The notes under the pieces were generated by a model. It was not told where the DNA came from and did not search any database. It saw only the letters and a program-made list of their open reading frames with translations. A stretch of DNA of 64,000 nucleotides from Cupriavidus sp. WGlv3 (GTDB lineage: Bacteria; Pseudomonadota; Gammaproteobacteria; Burkholderiales; Burkholderiaceae), in assembly GCF_023952475.1 (NCBI RefSeq), contig NZ_JALHRX010000002.1, forward strand, positions 186,001 through 250,000, in the 5' to 3' direction. The position numbers were made by a program, and so were the translations under genes. Below are positions 33,804 through 43,016 of this stretch, piece after piece (position 1 is the first letter of the stretch; every line of letters begins with the position of its first letter).

Positions 33804-35993
33804 TTACAGCGCGGCGCGCAGCCCGATAAAGAAGCGCCGGCCCGGTGCCGGCTCGAAGTAGCGCCCGTTGGCCTCGTTGACGATGACCGAGCCGAGGTAG
33901 CGCCGGTCGGCCAGGTTGTCGATGCGGCCGAACAGGTAGAGGCGCGTCGGGCCGATGCGCAATGCATAGCCGGCGCGCAGGTTGATCACGGCATAGCCCG
34001 GCGCCGCCTGGGTGTTGAGGTCGTCGGCATAGACCCGGCTGTCGACACGCAGCTCGGCCCCCAGCGTCAGCGGCGCGAGCGGCCGCCACGACAGGTCGGC
34101 GGCCAGGCTATGGCGCGCGGTGCCGGGCAGGCGGTTGCCGGCCGCCACCGCCTGCCCCTGCGCGTTGATAAAGCCATCACCGAAGTACGCGTCGAGCCAG
34201 GTGTAGGCCAGCCCAGCCTCGATCCGGCTGCCGCCGTCCTGGCCCGGCGTGCCGACCTGATCGAGAAAGCCGCCGCGCCAGCCCAGCTCCAGCCCGCGCC
34301 GGCGCACGCCGCTGACATTCTGGTAGACGGTGCGGCCGGCATTGTTCGATTGCGGCACCACCTCGTCATGGCTGTCGGCATCGAACAGCGCCGCTTCCAG
34401 GCGCTGCGCCGACCCTTGCCACTTGATGCCGATCTCGCCCTGGCGGCTGGTCGATGCCTGCAGGCCCAGGTTGCTGCCGACGCCGCCGGGGCCGTAGGCG
34501 ACCTCGGTCAGCGTCGGCGTCTCGAAGCCGCGGCCGAGGTTGGCGTAGACGTTGAGGGAATCCAGCGCATGCCAGACCACGCCGAGCACCGGGCTGACAT
34601 TGCTGTAGCTGGCGTTGCCGCTGTCGTCAGGACTGGCCGCGGTGATGAAATGGTCGTCGATCCCCAGCCGCACCCGGCTGGCGCGCGCCCCGCCCACCAG
34701 TTGCCAGGCCGGATGGAAGCTCCAGTCGAACTGCGCGAAGGCGCCGAGGTCGGTTGCGGTATTGGTTTCATCGCGGCGCAGCGCCCCCTGGGTGCCGTCC
34801 TGGTTGACGTAGCCGTTACGGCCATCCCGCATGCCGTTGGCTTCGAGCCCGGCGCTCCACAGCAACGGCAGACCCGCGGCCGTGGTGGTGCGCCGGCTCC
34901 AGGACAGCGCGGCACCCCCGAACGTGCGGTCAAGGTCGACGATGCCGCCGGACGAGGTCGGCGCGGCGCCGCTGAAGCCCAGCCGCTGGTACAGGTTGCG
35001 CGTGCCGCCGTACAGCCGTGCCGACAGGCTGTCGGTGCCGCTGACCTGGTGGTCCACCACCACCCCGGCCTGCGCCTGCTCGACGGTCTTGCCGGTATCG
35101 AACTGGCTGGCCGCGGCCACCGCCTGGCGCGGGTTGGCATCGGCCTGCGCGCGGGTCAGGCCGAGCGGGTCCTGCGCCAGCGGCTGGTTGAAGTAATTGA
35201 ACTGGCCGGTCACGCGCGTGCCGCTGGCGGGCTGCGCCACCACCCTGGCATTGAGCTGGTAGCGGCGCGCCGCGCTGTGCTCGCGATAGCCGTCGGTCTG
35301 GTAGGTCCACGCATCGAGCGAGCCGCCGAGCCGCTCATTGCCGCCGGCCAGCGCCACGCCGGCCTGCCACTGGCCGTCGGCGCCGAAGCCGGTCGAAACG
35401 CGCCCGGTAAACCCATCCTTGGGCGGATCGGGCGTGAACACCTGCACCACCCCGCCCGAGGCATTGCCATACAGCTGCGCAAACGGGCCGCGCAGCACCT
35501 CGACCCGGCTGGCATTGGCGAGATCCGCCGTCGATGCCTGCCCCTGCCCATCTGGCATGGTGGCGGGAATGCCGTCGACATACAGCCGCACGCCGCGCAC
35601 GCCGAAGGTCGAACGCGTGCCGAAGCCGCGCACCGCCAACTGCAGGTCCTGCGAATAGTTCTGCCGGTCGCGCACCGCCACGCCCGGCACGCCGGCCAGC
35701 ACCTCCGACAGGTTCACCAGCGGCGTGGCGCTGCGCAGCGGGTCCACCGGCACGCTGTCGATCGCGGCGGGCGCGTCGAAGCGGCGTTGCTCGCTGCGGG
35801 TGGCGCTGACCACCACGTCGGGCAGGGTCTCGCCGGTCGCTGCGGCAACGGCCGTGCCGGGCGCATCGGCTGCTCGCGCGGCGGCGCTGGCCAGCATCAG
35901 CACCGCGCACGCCAGCGTAGAAAGCGCCGGGAAACGATGAAGGGAGCGGCGCAGCTGCCGCATTGCCGGGATCTGCCTGCCGCCTGGGTTCAT
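33804..35993 (-). CDS. pqqU: TonB-dependent receptor, probable PQQ uptake receptor (YncD/PqqU-like)
   Basis: 729 residues (or 719 from the second ATG), signal sequence ending about AARAAD. The plug reads VRLYVDGIPATMPDGQGQAS and VEVLRGPFAQLYGNASGGVV, and the barrel has YANLGRGFETPTLTEVAYG, DDSGNASYSN and a C-terminal YLFGRIDNLADRRYLGSVIV followed by NEANGRYFEPAPGR. These blocks match, from memory, E. coli YncD almost word for word; YncD has been renamed PqqU because it imports pyrroloquinoline quinone. A PQQ scavenger makes sense for a bacterium with PQQ-dependent dehydrogenases, but none is in this window. A related receptor for another cofactor cannot be excluded. Confidence 0.82.
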   Translation of the reverse strand: MNPGGRQIPAMRQLRRSLHRFPALSTLACAVLMLASAAARAADAPGTAVAAATGETLPDVVVSATRSEQRRFDAPAAIDSVPVDPLRSATPLVNLSEVLAGVPGVAVRDRQNYSQDLQLAVRGFGTRSTFGVRGVRLYVDGIPATMPDGQGQASTADLANASRVEVLRGPFAQLYGNASGGVVQVFTPDPPKDGFTGRVSTGFGADGQWQAGVALAGGNERLGGSLDAWTYQTDGYREHSAARRYQLNARVVAQPASGTRVTGQFNYFNQPLAQDPLGLTRAQADANPRQAVAAASQFDTGKTVEQAQAGVVVDHQVSGTDSLSARLYGGTRNLYQRLGFSGAAPTSSGGIVDLDRTFGGAALSWSRRTTTAAGLPLLWSAGLEANGMRDGRNGYVNQDGTQGALRRDETNTATDLGAFAQFDWSFHPAWQLVGGARASRVRLGIDDHFITAASPDDSGNASYSNVSPVLGVVWHALDSLNVYANLGRGFETPTLTEVAYGPGGVGSNLGLQASTSRQGEIGIKWQGSAQRLEAALFDADSHDEVVPQSNNAGRTVYQNVSGVRRRGLELGWRGGFLDQVGTPGQDGGSRIEAGLAYTWLDAYFGDGFINAQGQAVAAGNRLPGTARHSLAADLSWRPLAPLTLGAELRVDSRVYADDLNTQAAPGYAVINLRAGYALRIGPTRLYLFGRIDNLADRRYLGSVIVNEANGRYFEPAPGRRFFIGLRAAL

Positions 35994-36296
35994 GGGAATC
36001 GGAAGCGGTTGGGGGCGCGAAGTCGGGCAGCGCCGGGGCGTGGGTGGATATGGCGCAACTTTATCCCGGACGTGGCCCGATGGCTACGCGCCGAGGCGCG
36101 GGGAAAACCCGTGGACCGGCGCCCGGGCCACCTTCCCAATCAAAGTTCAGAAATTTTCAACAACTTATTGCGGAACCACCCCCGCTGGCGCTGCTTCGCC
36201 ACCCTACACTTTCCTCACCAGCCGCTGCTGCCCGCAAACTTCCCCCCAGGCAATGCAGCATAACGATATTCAGATTTTCGAAATCAAAAGGATCGA
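35994..36296. other. intergenic region upstream of the pqqU-like receptor
   Basis: About 300 bp without a gene. It should contain the minus-strand promoter of the receptor; I see no Fur-like box. Its right end borders the broken flavodoxin gene, and a run of AT-rich DNA (36245-36295) precedes the point where flavodoxin homology begins. Confidence 0.5.
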
Positions 36297-36665
36297 TTGT
36301 TCGCCAAAGGCGGCAAGTGGGCGAACAAGGTCGCCGCCGGCTTTACCAACGCGGCCTCGCGCTCCGGCGACAAGCTGGCGACGCTGCAGCAGATCGCCAT
36401 CTTCGCGGCACAGCACGGCATGCACTGGGTCAACCTGGGGCTGCCCCCGGGCCACAACAATTCCAAGTCGACCGAGGATTCGCTGAATCGCCATGGCTTC
36501 TTCCTGGGCGCGGCCGCGCAGTCGGATGCCGATGTAAGCGCCGAGGTGGCACCGCCGCCGGCCGACCTGCGCACCGCCGAACACCTGGGTGCGCGCGTGG
36601 CCGAAGTCGCGCAGCAACTGGTCGCGGGGCGGCAGGCGCTGGCGGCGCTGAAAGAAGCGGCCTGA
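36297..36665 (+). pseudogene. C-terminal half of a flavodoxin/NAD(P)H:quinone oxidoreductase (WrbA-like)
   Basis: The frame from a TTG at 36297 encodes FAKGGKWANKVAAGFTNAAS, then HGMHWVNLGLPPG and a helical C-terminus, matching the second half of flavodoxin-family FMN reductases. The first half, with the FMN-phosphate loop (VVYYSxxGHT type), is absent: the same frame meets a stop codon at 36261 with unrelated sequence between. There is no ribosome-binding site at the TTG. About 80-100 residues are missing, so the product, if made, could not bind FMN normally. Probably a remnant from a deletion or rearrangement upstream. Confidence 0.75.
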
Positions 36666-36672
36666 GGCCGGG

Positions 36673-38073
36673 TCAGGGCCGGGCCAGCCGGGCCCGGCAC
36701 CGCCACAGCAGGCCCAGCAACGCCGCGGCCAGTGCCAGTTGCTGCAGCCCGGCGCGCCACACCGCACGCCATGGGTGGCTGTCCGTCCAGGCGAAGCGCG
36801 GCGCGTCGGCGTAGTCCAGCGGCAGCACGCCGCGATAGCTCATGATGCGCGGCACGAAGAAGGCGCGCCACTCGGCTTCGAAGCGGTTCACCTGCGCCAT
36901 GTAGCGGGCGTAGCGCGGGGCGTCGTGCCCTGCCAGCCGGTCGGCCGCGAGCAGCAGCGACAGCGGCGGCGACAGCCACGCCCAACGTTCCGCGTGCTCG
37001 AAGCGCTGCGCGCGCACGCGCTCGAATTCGGCGGCGATCGGCTCGATCCGCGCGGCCTGGTCGAGATAGCGCGGCATGAATGAAACCGGCCAGCTGTGCT
37101 GGCGCGGCGCTGCCGGCGCCCATTGCGGATTGGCGCGGTACCACGCCCGCACCAGGTCCGCCGCGACGGCTTCGGCGTCCTGCTGGGCGGCGCGCATCTG
37201 CACGATCGCAGCCAGGCGCGACGGCATCGGCGCCATGCGGTCGGTCGCCGCCGCAATCATGGCCGGTGCGCCGAAGGTGACCACGGCCCACAGGCCCAGG
37301 CCGGCCAGCACCGCCGTGGCGGCGGAACCAGGCAGCAGGTTCAGCCATGCGCTCGCCGCACTCCAGAACAAGACGAACGCGCTCAGGCAGAACACCCAAG
37401 CGCCGAAGGCGCGCAGCGTCGCCGCCGGATCCAGCAGGAACGCCAGCAGCGAAGCCAACACCGCCACCAGCCACACCGCGCCCACCCGCACCGCCAGCGC
37501 GGCAAGCAGCAGGCGCCAGCCAGCCGCGCCCTGCGCCAGCGACATCCGCCACGTGCCGTGCTCGCGCTCGCCCTGGACCATGCCCGCGCACAGGCACACC
37601 AGCAGCAGCGGCACCAGCAACGCCAGCGCCGTCGCCAGGTCCGCCATGCCGTAGCGCTGCAACAGCGGATTGCCCAGCTTCTCCTCGTTGCGCGCGTCGG
37701 TATGGCGGCTTTCCACGGTGACGCGGATGGCAGGCGGCAGCAGCTCAAGCATGCCGCTGGCCAGCGCGCGGCCGCCGGCGGCGGGCAGCAGCGCCGCGGG
37801 CGCGTGCGCACGGGCAAAACGGAACGCCGCCATGGCGGCCTGGTCCCCCGCGGCAGGCAAAGCCTGCGCGCCGGCCTGGCGCAACGCTTGCTGAGCGCCG
37901 GCTTCCAGCTGCTGGAACTTGCCATGCCAGGCGCGCGCGCCCAGCCCCGATGCCACCGCGCAGGCGCACAGCGCGGCAGCGCACAGCAGCAGCGCCCAGC
38001 GGGCGCCACGCGCGCCCCACAGCGCGCGCCATTGAACCGCCAGCAGGCGCGCGGTCTGTCCGATCTGATTCAT
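36673..38073 (-). CDS. ABC transporter permease, DUF3526 type (second of pair)
   Basis: 466 residues from ATG 38073, which overlaps the stop of the upstream permease (ATGA). One TM near the N-terminus (ALLLCAAALCACAVASGLGA), a large periplasmic region of about 120 residues, then about five TMs starting at LATALALLVPLLLVCLCAG, with the QGEREHGTWRMSLAQ cytoplasmic loop typical of ABC-2 permeases. A further periplasmic stretch precedes the last TM. It would form a heterodimer with the neighbouring permease driven by the ATPase at 39485. Substrate unknown. Confidence 0.83.
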   Translation of the reverse strand: MNQIGQTARLLAVQWRALWGARGARWALLLCAAALCACAVASGLGARAWHGKFQQLEAGAQQALRQAGAQALPAAGDQAAMAAFRFARAHAPAALLPAAGGRALASGMLELLPPAIRVTVESRHTDARNEEKLGNPLLQRYGMADLATALALLVPLLLVCLCAGMVQGEREHGTWRMSLAQGAAGWRLLLAALAVRVGAVWLVAVLASLLAFLLDPAATLRAFGAWVFCLSAFVLFWSAASAWLNLLPGSAATAVLAGLGLWAVVTFGAPAMIAAATDRMAPMPSRLAAIVQMRAAQQDAEAVAADLVRAWYRANPQWAPAAPRQHSWPVSFMPRYLDQAARIEPIAAEFERVRAQRFEHAERWAWLSPPLSLLLAADRLAGHDAPRYARYMAQVNRFEAEWRAFFVPRIMSYRGVLPLDYADAPRFAWTDSHPWRAVWRAGLQQLALAAALLGLLWRCRARLARP

Positions 38074-39488
38074 GGCCGCATCCTCCGCAGGCAGCCGTAC
38101 AGCCCGGCCAGGGCCACCGCGCACCACCACAGCAGGCAGGCGATCTCGGGCCACGCCGCGCGCAGCGCGAAGCCCGCCGGCGGCATGATGTAGGCAAAGG
38201 GCGGGATCGCGCGCCACAGCGATGCACCCGCATATTTGTCGTCGAACGAGGTCAGGCCGCGCGTATGGCTGGCATCCCAGGTATCGATGGCGGTATTGAC
38301 GGCCTGCCGATAGCGTTCCGCGGCGGTCTCGTAGTGGCGCTGGTGCGCCAGGTCGGTGCCGGCCATCTTCATGGCGAAATTGCGCATCGCCAGCGTCGGG
38401 CTCAGCAGCGCGGCCGCGCGCATCACGTTCTCCTGCGCCGCGTAGCGCTGCCACAGCGCGTCGAAATGCAGGGCATGGACGCGGTCGGCGTAAGCGTCGC
38501 GCTGCAGCCTGCGCAGCGGCGCGGCGCCCACCGGCAGGTCCGCCAGGCGCGTCACGCCGTAGCGCGCCAGCAGCGCCGCGTCATGGCGCGCGGTGCGGGT
38601 GGCCAGGTTGCCGTCGCCAGGCAGCCCTTCCACGTAGTCGTGCTGGATCCCGGCCCAGAAGGCCTGCGCCGATGGCAGCGGCACGGCATGCCGCGCCAGC
38701 GCCGCGCCGGCGCCGGGGATGACGAAGACAAAGGCCAGCCACAGCCCGGCCAGCGCCAGCAACGCGCTCCTGCCGTCGGCCATCCACGCCGACACCGCCA
38801 GCCCCAGGCCCGCCAGCACGCCGGTGTAGAGCAGGTAGCCGGCACCCAGGCCGGCGGCGCGCCACCACACCCCGGCATCGAGCGAGCCCTGCGCATGGCT
38901 GGCCGCCACCGGTGCCAGCGCCAGCGCGAGCGCAAAGCCGGCGAAGGCCGCGGCCAGCGCGAGGAACTTGCCCGCCAGCAGGCTGGCCGGGGCCATGCCG
39001 GCACCATGCAGCATGCGCAGCGTGCCGCGCTGGCGCTCGCCGCTGACGGCATCGAAGCTGACCGCCAGCACCAGCAGCGGCAACAGCGCCGCGAACACGA
39101 AGCCGGCGCTCAGGTCGCCAAAGCGCGCGGAGGGCAGCGCGTCCTGCGCCGGCTCGAAGCGCGCGAGATTGCGCCGGTGCGGCTCCAGCCACAGCGCCTG
39201 GCCGAAGTAATCGCCCAGTCCCGGCTCGATCGCCGCCAGCGCCGAGGCCGACCGGAACGCATACAGGCCGAAGTGCGCGCCGCGGTGCGGATGCTTGTCG
39301 CCCTGTTCGTCCCACTGCTGGCGCGTGGCGGCGGCGGCCTGCGCCATCTCGCCGGCGACCGTGGCATGCCGCTGCAGCGACACTAGCACGGCGATGGCCA
39401 GCACCACGGCACCAATGCCCAGCAGCGCCACGGCCCGCCCTTCCCTGACCATCGCCTTGAGTTCCTTGCGCAGCACGGCCCTGATCAT
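38070..39488 (-). CDS. ABC transporter permease, DUF3526 type (first of pair)
   Basis: 472 residues with the same plan as its neighbour: N-terminal TM (AVALLGIGAVVLAIAVLVSL), a large external segment, TM core beginning AGFVFAALLPLLVLAVSFDA, the loop SGERQRGTLRMLHGAGM, and a second external segment before the final TM. It overlaps both the ATPase gene (39485-39488) and the second permease (38070-38073) by ATGA, so the three are tightly coupled. Both permeases belong to the ABC-2/NosY-like group, usually exporters or envelope-directed pumps. Confidence 0.83.
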   Translation of the reverse strand: MIRAVLRKELKAMVREGRAVALLGIGAVVLAIAVLVSLQRHATVAGEMAQAAAATRQQWDEQGDKHPHRGAHFGLYAFRSASALAAIEPGLGDYFGQALWLEPHRRNLARFEPAQDALPSARFGDLSAGFVFAALLPLLVLAVSFDAVSGERQRGTLRMLHGAGMAPASLLAGKFLALAAAFAGFALALALAPVAASHAQGSLDAGVWWRAAGLGAGYLLYTGVLAGLGLAVSAWMADGRSALLALAGLWLAFVFVIPGAGAALARHAVPLPSAQAFWAGIQHDYVEGLPGDGNLATRTARHDAALLARYGVTRLADLPVGAAPLRRLQRDAYADRVHALHFDALWQRYAAQENVMRAAALLSPTLAMRNFAMKMAGTDLAHQRHYETAAERYRQAVNTAIDTWDASHTRGLTSFDDKYAGASLWRAIPPFAYIMPPAGFALRAAWPEIACLLWWCAVALAGLYGCLRRMRP

Positions 39489-40201
39489 GATGCGGCCCCC
39501 GCTGCGCGCGCATGCGCCAGGTAGGCGGCGGTAAGCGCCTGGTGGTCGAGCGTGGACGCGTCGAACTCGGCCACCAGCACGCCGGCACGCAGGATGCCGA
39601 TGCGGTCGGCCAGCTGCCTGGCGTTGAACAGGTCATGGGTGGCCATCAGCACCGCCATGCCGGCATCGGCGGCCGCGCGCACGCTGCGCGCCATGTCGTC
39701 CGCGGCGGCCGGGTCCAGCCCCGATGTCGGTTCGTCGAGCAGCAGCAGCGACGCCGACCTGGCCTGTGCGATCGCCAGCCCGACCTTCTGCCGCATGCCC
39801 TTCGAATAGCCGCGCACGCGCCGGCCCTGCGCCTCGCGGGCCAGCCCGGCGCGGTCCAGCAGCGCGGCGGCGTCGGCGCGCGACAGCGCAATCCCCGCCA
39901 TCGTGCAGAAGTAGTCCAGGTTTTCCACGCCGGACAGGTAGGGATACAGCGCGACATTCTCGGGCAGGTACGCCACGCGCCGCCTGACCGCCACCGCATC
40001 GTCTGCCGGCGACAGCCCGTCCACGCGCACCATGCCGCCGGCCGCCGGGACAAAGCCCAGGATCGCGTCGATGGTGGTGGTCTTGCCCGCGCCGTTGCCG
40101 CCCAGCAGGGCATAGACACAGCCCGCGGGCACGCAGAGCCGCAGGCCGTCGACCACGCGACGGCCGTCGCGCAGGACCACCAGGTCACGGATTTCAAGCA
40201 T
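39485..40201 (-). CDS. ABC transporter ATP-binding protein (NosF-like)
   Basis: 238 residues with all nucleotide-binding motifs: Walker A GGNGAGKTT, Q-loop region YLPENVALYPYLSG, signature YSKGMRQKVGLA, Walker B LLLLDEPTSGLDP and the switch His in MATHDLF. GGAGA precedes the ATG. It starts 20 bp after the TonB-receptor gene and is coupled to two DUF3526-type permeases. The closest well-known relatives are NosF/CcmA-type export ATPases. Confidence 0.92.
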   Translation of the reverse strand: MLEIRDLVVLRDGRRVVDGLRLCVPAGCVYALLGGNGAGKTTTIDAILGFVPAAGGMVRVDGLSPADDAVAVRRRVAYLPENVALYPYLSGVENLDYFCTMAGIALSRADAAALLDRAGLAREAQGRRVRGYSKGMRQKVGLAIAQARSASLLLLDEPTSGLDPAAADDMARSVRAAADAGMAVLMATHDLFNARQLADRIGILRAGVLVAEFDASTLDHQALTAAYLAHARAAGAAS

Positions 40202-40221
40202 CGGGTATCTCCGTCAGGCAG

Positions 40222-42333
40222 TCAGAAGAAGTAGCGTGCCGCCATGCCGAACTGCCATTTCGGCTGCGGCGACACCAGCAACCCGGCCGCCGAGCCATAG
40301 GCGGCCTCGGTCGAGAACCGGTGCGGCTGCAGCACCGCAAACAGCGACAGCTGGTATTGCTTCCAGTCCAGCACCCCGCGCAGGTCGAAGCGCGTGTAGG
40401 CCGGCATGAAGCGCAGCTGCGTCTGCGGCGTTCCCATGTAGTACGGGATGCCGGTGGTCAGGTAGGCGTCGGCATTGACGGTCAGCTGCACGCCCTGCAG
40501 CCGCTGCCGGTACTCCGCGCCGACCTTGAGCTGGTGGCGCGGGACCGACAGCCTGGCGCCGGTGTTGGGCAGCGGGTTGTTGGCTTCGGCCTGGATGATG
40601 TGGCCGTAGCTGGCATAGAGCGAAACCGGACGCACTGGCCGCCAGCGCGCCTCGATCTCATAGCCCTTGCGGGTGGTGTCGCCCACCGAGCGGAACGACC
40701 CGTCCGCCTGCCCGACGATCTCGTCCTCGTTGAGGGTGTAATAGGCCGCCGCGGTGACCGTCAGGTTGCGGGCCGGGGTCGCGGTGAAGCCCACGTCGTA
40801 GGACTTCACCTTCGACGGCGATACGTCGTAGACCGTCCCGCCGGGCGCGCCCAGCGGCCCGGGCGCGCCGCTGCTGCTGATCTGCTCGGCGGCCGGCGAA
40901 CGGAAGCCCTGGGCGACATTGGCGAACAGGTCTAACCCGGGCAGCACGGCCCAGGCCGCGCCGAACTTCGGCGTGGTCACCCCCTTGAAATAGTCCGTGC
41001 TTGCTGCCGGCAGCTTGCGGTTGACGATGTCGTAGTCGAACCAGTCGCGCCGCAGGCCGGCACTCAGCTTGACCGAATCGACCGGCTTGAACTGCCCCTG
41101 CACGAAGAGCCCGTAGGTCAGCAGGGTCAGCCGCTGCGCGTTGACATAGTTGGCGGTAGGCACGCCGCGCAGCCAGATCTGGCGCTGCGCATCGCCGTGG
41201 TCGCGGCGCACTTCCAGGCCGGCCATCAGCGCGGCACGGTCGCCGAAGGTAACGTTGCCCGCCAGCCTGCCGCCGAAGATGTTGCGGTCGTCGGAGCCGA
41301 CGGTATGCTGCACGCTGCTGGTGGCGATACCGCGCTCGCGCTCGAAGGCTTCGCCGTACAGCGTCGCGTACCAGCCTTCCTCGCCGTGCGCGGGCGCGCG
41401 GTTGAGCGCGAACATCGAGCGCGTGCCGCTGCCGAAGCCAGGCAGGCCGTACTGGGTCGAGCGCGGGTCCACCTTGCCCGACTGCAGGTCGCTCAGCAGC
41501 AGGTAGCCGGCCGCGGTCGATTCGGCGCGATAGTGATTCAGGCGCAGGCTGTAGAGACCTTCGCCGATCCGGGTCGACAGCTTCCAGAACAGGTTGTCGC
41601 GCTCGGTGCTGCCATCGTAGCGGTAGCTGTGGGTGCGGTACAGGTCCGCGACGAACAGCGACTGGATCGGTTCCGCCTCCGGCCGCAGCGCATGGCGGCC
41701 CGACAGCACCAGGGTGGCGCGCTTGCCGTCGTAGCGGTCCAGCCCGATGCCGAAGCTGGACGGCACCTCGCCGGACGGGGTCTGGATCGGCACCGCGCCG
41801 GCGCGGTTCTGGTCGCCGTACAGCGCCGACACCGGCCCCTTGATGACATCGATCTGCCCGATCATGTCCGGCGTCAGCCATTCCAGGAAGGCCGGACCGT
41901 GGCCTGCCCCCGCCTGGCTGGACGGCATGTTCTGCGGCACCCCGTCGACATAGACCGCGGTGTCGGCACCGTGCGTGCCCTGGGTGGCGAAGCCGCGCAT
42001 GCGGAAGCCGTTGCCGGTATCGCCCTGGTCGATGTTGTTGGCGACCACGCCGGGCACGCGGCGGAACATGTTGGAGATGTCCCGGCCGATATTGATGGTG
42101 GCGAGTTCGTCGGCCGTGACTACCGACACCGCTGCCGGCAGGCCCGCGCTGTCGGTGGTGACGACGTTGCGCTGGTCGTGCGGCCGCTCGTCCTGCGAAG
42201 CCACCACGCTGACTTCCGGCAGCGTCGCATGACCGGCGTCGGCCGAGACGGCCGGACTGACGACGCCCGCCGCCAGCGGCAACAGCGCGCAAGCAAGGGC
42301 GCGCGCGGTACCCGTGTTTTCTTTGTTGTTCAT
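40222..42333 (-). CDS. TonB-dependent outer-membrane receptor, substrate unknown
   Basis: 703 residues from ATG 42333 (AAGGG upstream; signal peptide ending about AVSADAG). Plug: LPEVSVVASQDE TonB-box region, ISNMFRRVPGVVANNIDQGD, RMRGFATQGTHGADTAVYVDG and QIDVIKGPVSALYGDQNRAG; barrel ends GMAARYFF with the terminal aromatic. The plug deviates from typical siderophore receptors (QNMPSSQAGAGHG loop). It heads an operon with an ABC ATPase and two DUF3526 permeases 20 bp downstream, an unusual partner set, and follows a Cys-rich small membrane protein. Confidence 0.87.
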   Translation of the reverse strand: MNNKENTGTARALACALLPLAAGVVSPAVSADAGHATLPEVSVVASQDERPHDQRNVVTTDSAGLPAAVSVVTADELATINIGRDISNMFRRVPGVVANNIDQGDTGNGFRMRGFATQGTHGADTAVYVDGVPQNMPSSQAGAGHGPAFLEWLTPDMIGQIDVIKGPVSALYGDQNRAGAVPIQTPSGEVPSSFGIGLDRYDGKRATLVLSGRHALRPEAEPIQSLFVADLYRTHSYRYDGSTERDNLFWKLSTRIGEGLYSLRLNHYRAESTAAGYLLLSDLQSGKVDPRSTQYGLPGFGSGTRSMFALNRAPAHGEEGWYATLYGEAFERERGIATSSVQHTVGSDDRNIFGGRLAGNVTFGDRAALMAGLEVRRDHGDAQRQIWLRGVPTANYVNAQRLTLLTYGLFVQGQFKPVDSVKLSAGLRRDWFDYDIVNRKLPAASTDYFKGVTTPKFGAAWAVLPGLDLFANVAQGFRSPAAEQISSSGAPGPLGAPGGTVYDVSPSKVKSYDVGFTATPARNLTVTAAAYYTLNEDEIVGQADGSFRSVGDTTRKGYEIEARWRPVRPVSLYASYGHIIQAEANNPLPNTGARLSVPRHQLKVGAEYRQRLQGVQLTVNADAYLTTGIPYYMGTPQTQLRFMPAYTRFDLRGVLDWKQYQLSLFAVLQPHRFSTEAAYGSAAGLLVSPQPKWQFGMAARYFF

Positions 42334-42466
42334 GAACCCTTGCGGCGGCGCGACCGGCAACCGCTGTGGGCACCGGCGGGCCGTACCAAATCCAGACGTG
42401 AGCAAGCCGCCCGCCTGACCTGGCGGGCGCGGAATCAGATGTAAGCGGAAGGTGGCGCCGCGGCGA

Positions 42467-42868
42467 TCAGCCGGCGGCGCGGAGCAGCGCTGGAGGCGCG
42501 CGCAAGGCAGGGGGAGAAAGGAAGCGGGTACGCCATGGCGGCGCGGCGACATCGACCGGCTGGCTGCGCGACAGCAAGCGCCGGATCACGCCCAGCAACT
42601 GGGCCGCGAACGCGATGCACAGGAACAGGTGCAGCCGGGGCGAACACCACAGGCAATCGCACTCGGTCTCGTCGTCGGCGGGCGTACGCTCGGAGCCGGT
42701 GGCCCCGCCGGCGTCGTACGGGTCCGAAGCCACGGCCGCGGCCGCGTTCGATGCGAGCGGCCGCGCTTCCGGCACCGCATGCACGTGCGTCACCGCGGCC
42801 CACGCCTGCACGAGAACGAGCAGGAGCACGGCCCAGGCGAGACGCACGAGGTTCGCATGCAGACGCAT
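42467..42868 (-). CDS. small Cys/His-containing membrane protein (DUF2946-like?)
   Basis: 133 residues. An N-terminal hydrophobic segment (AWAVLLLVLVQAWAAV), then HVHAV, an acidic linker, the cluster ECDCLWCSPRLHLFLC and a second hydrophobic segment (LFLCIAFAAQLLGVI). The His and Cys positions recall DUF2946-type proteins found with metal-uptake receptors, but the match is not firm. It lies 133 bp upstream of the TonB receptor on the same strand and may be the first gene of that operon. Metal handling is a guess from the cysteines. Confidence 0.6.
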   Translation of the reverse strand: MRLHANLVRLAWAVLLLVLVQAWAAVTHVHAVPEARPLASNAAAAVASDPYDAGGATGSERTPADDETECDCLWCSPRLHLFLCIAFAAQLLGVIRRLLSRSQPVDVAAPPWRTRFLSPPALRAPPALLRAAG

Positions 42869-43016
42869 TGAAGGTGGCGCTGGCGGTTTCGACGGGCGCC
42901 ATCATAACGCAACTCAATTGCAAATGTAAGCGGCGCCGCTCGCCAGAAGCTAAAGCCCTCGCCCATCCCGGCCGTTAAGCAATGGGGTCGCATTGGGACG
43001 GAAACGGGAGACGGAG

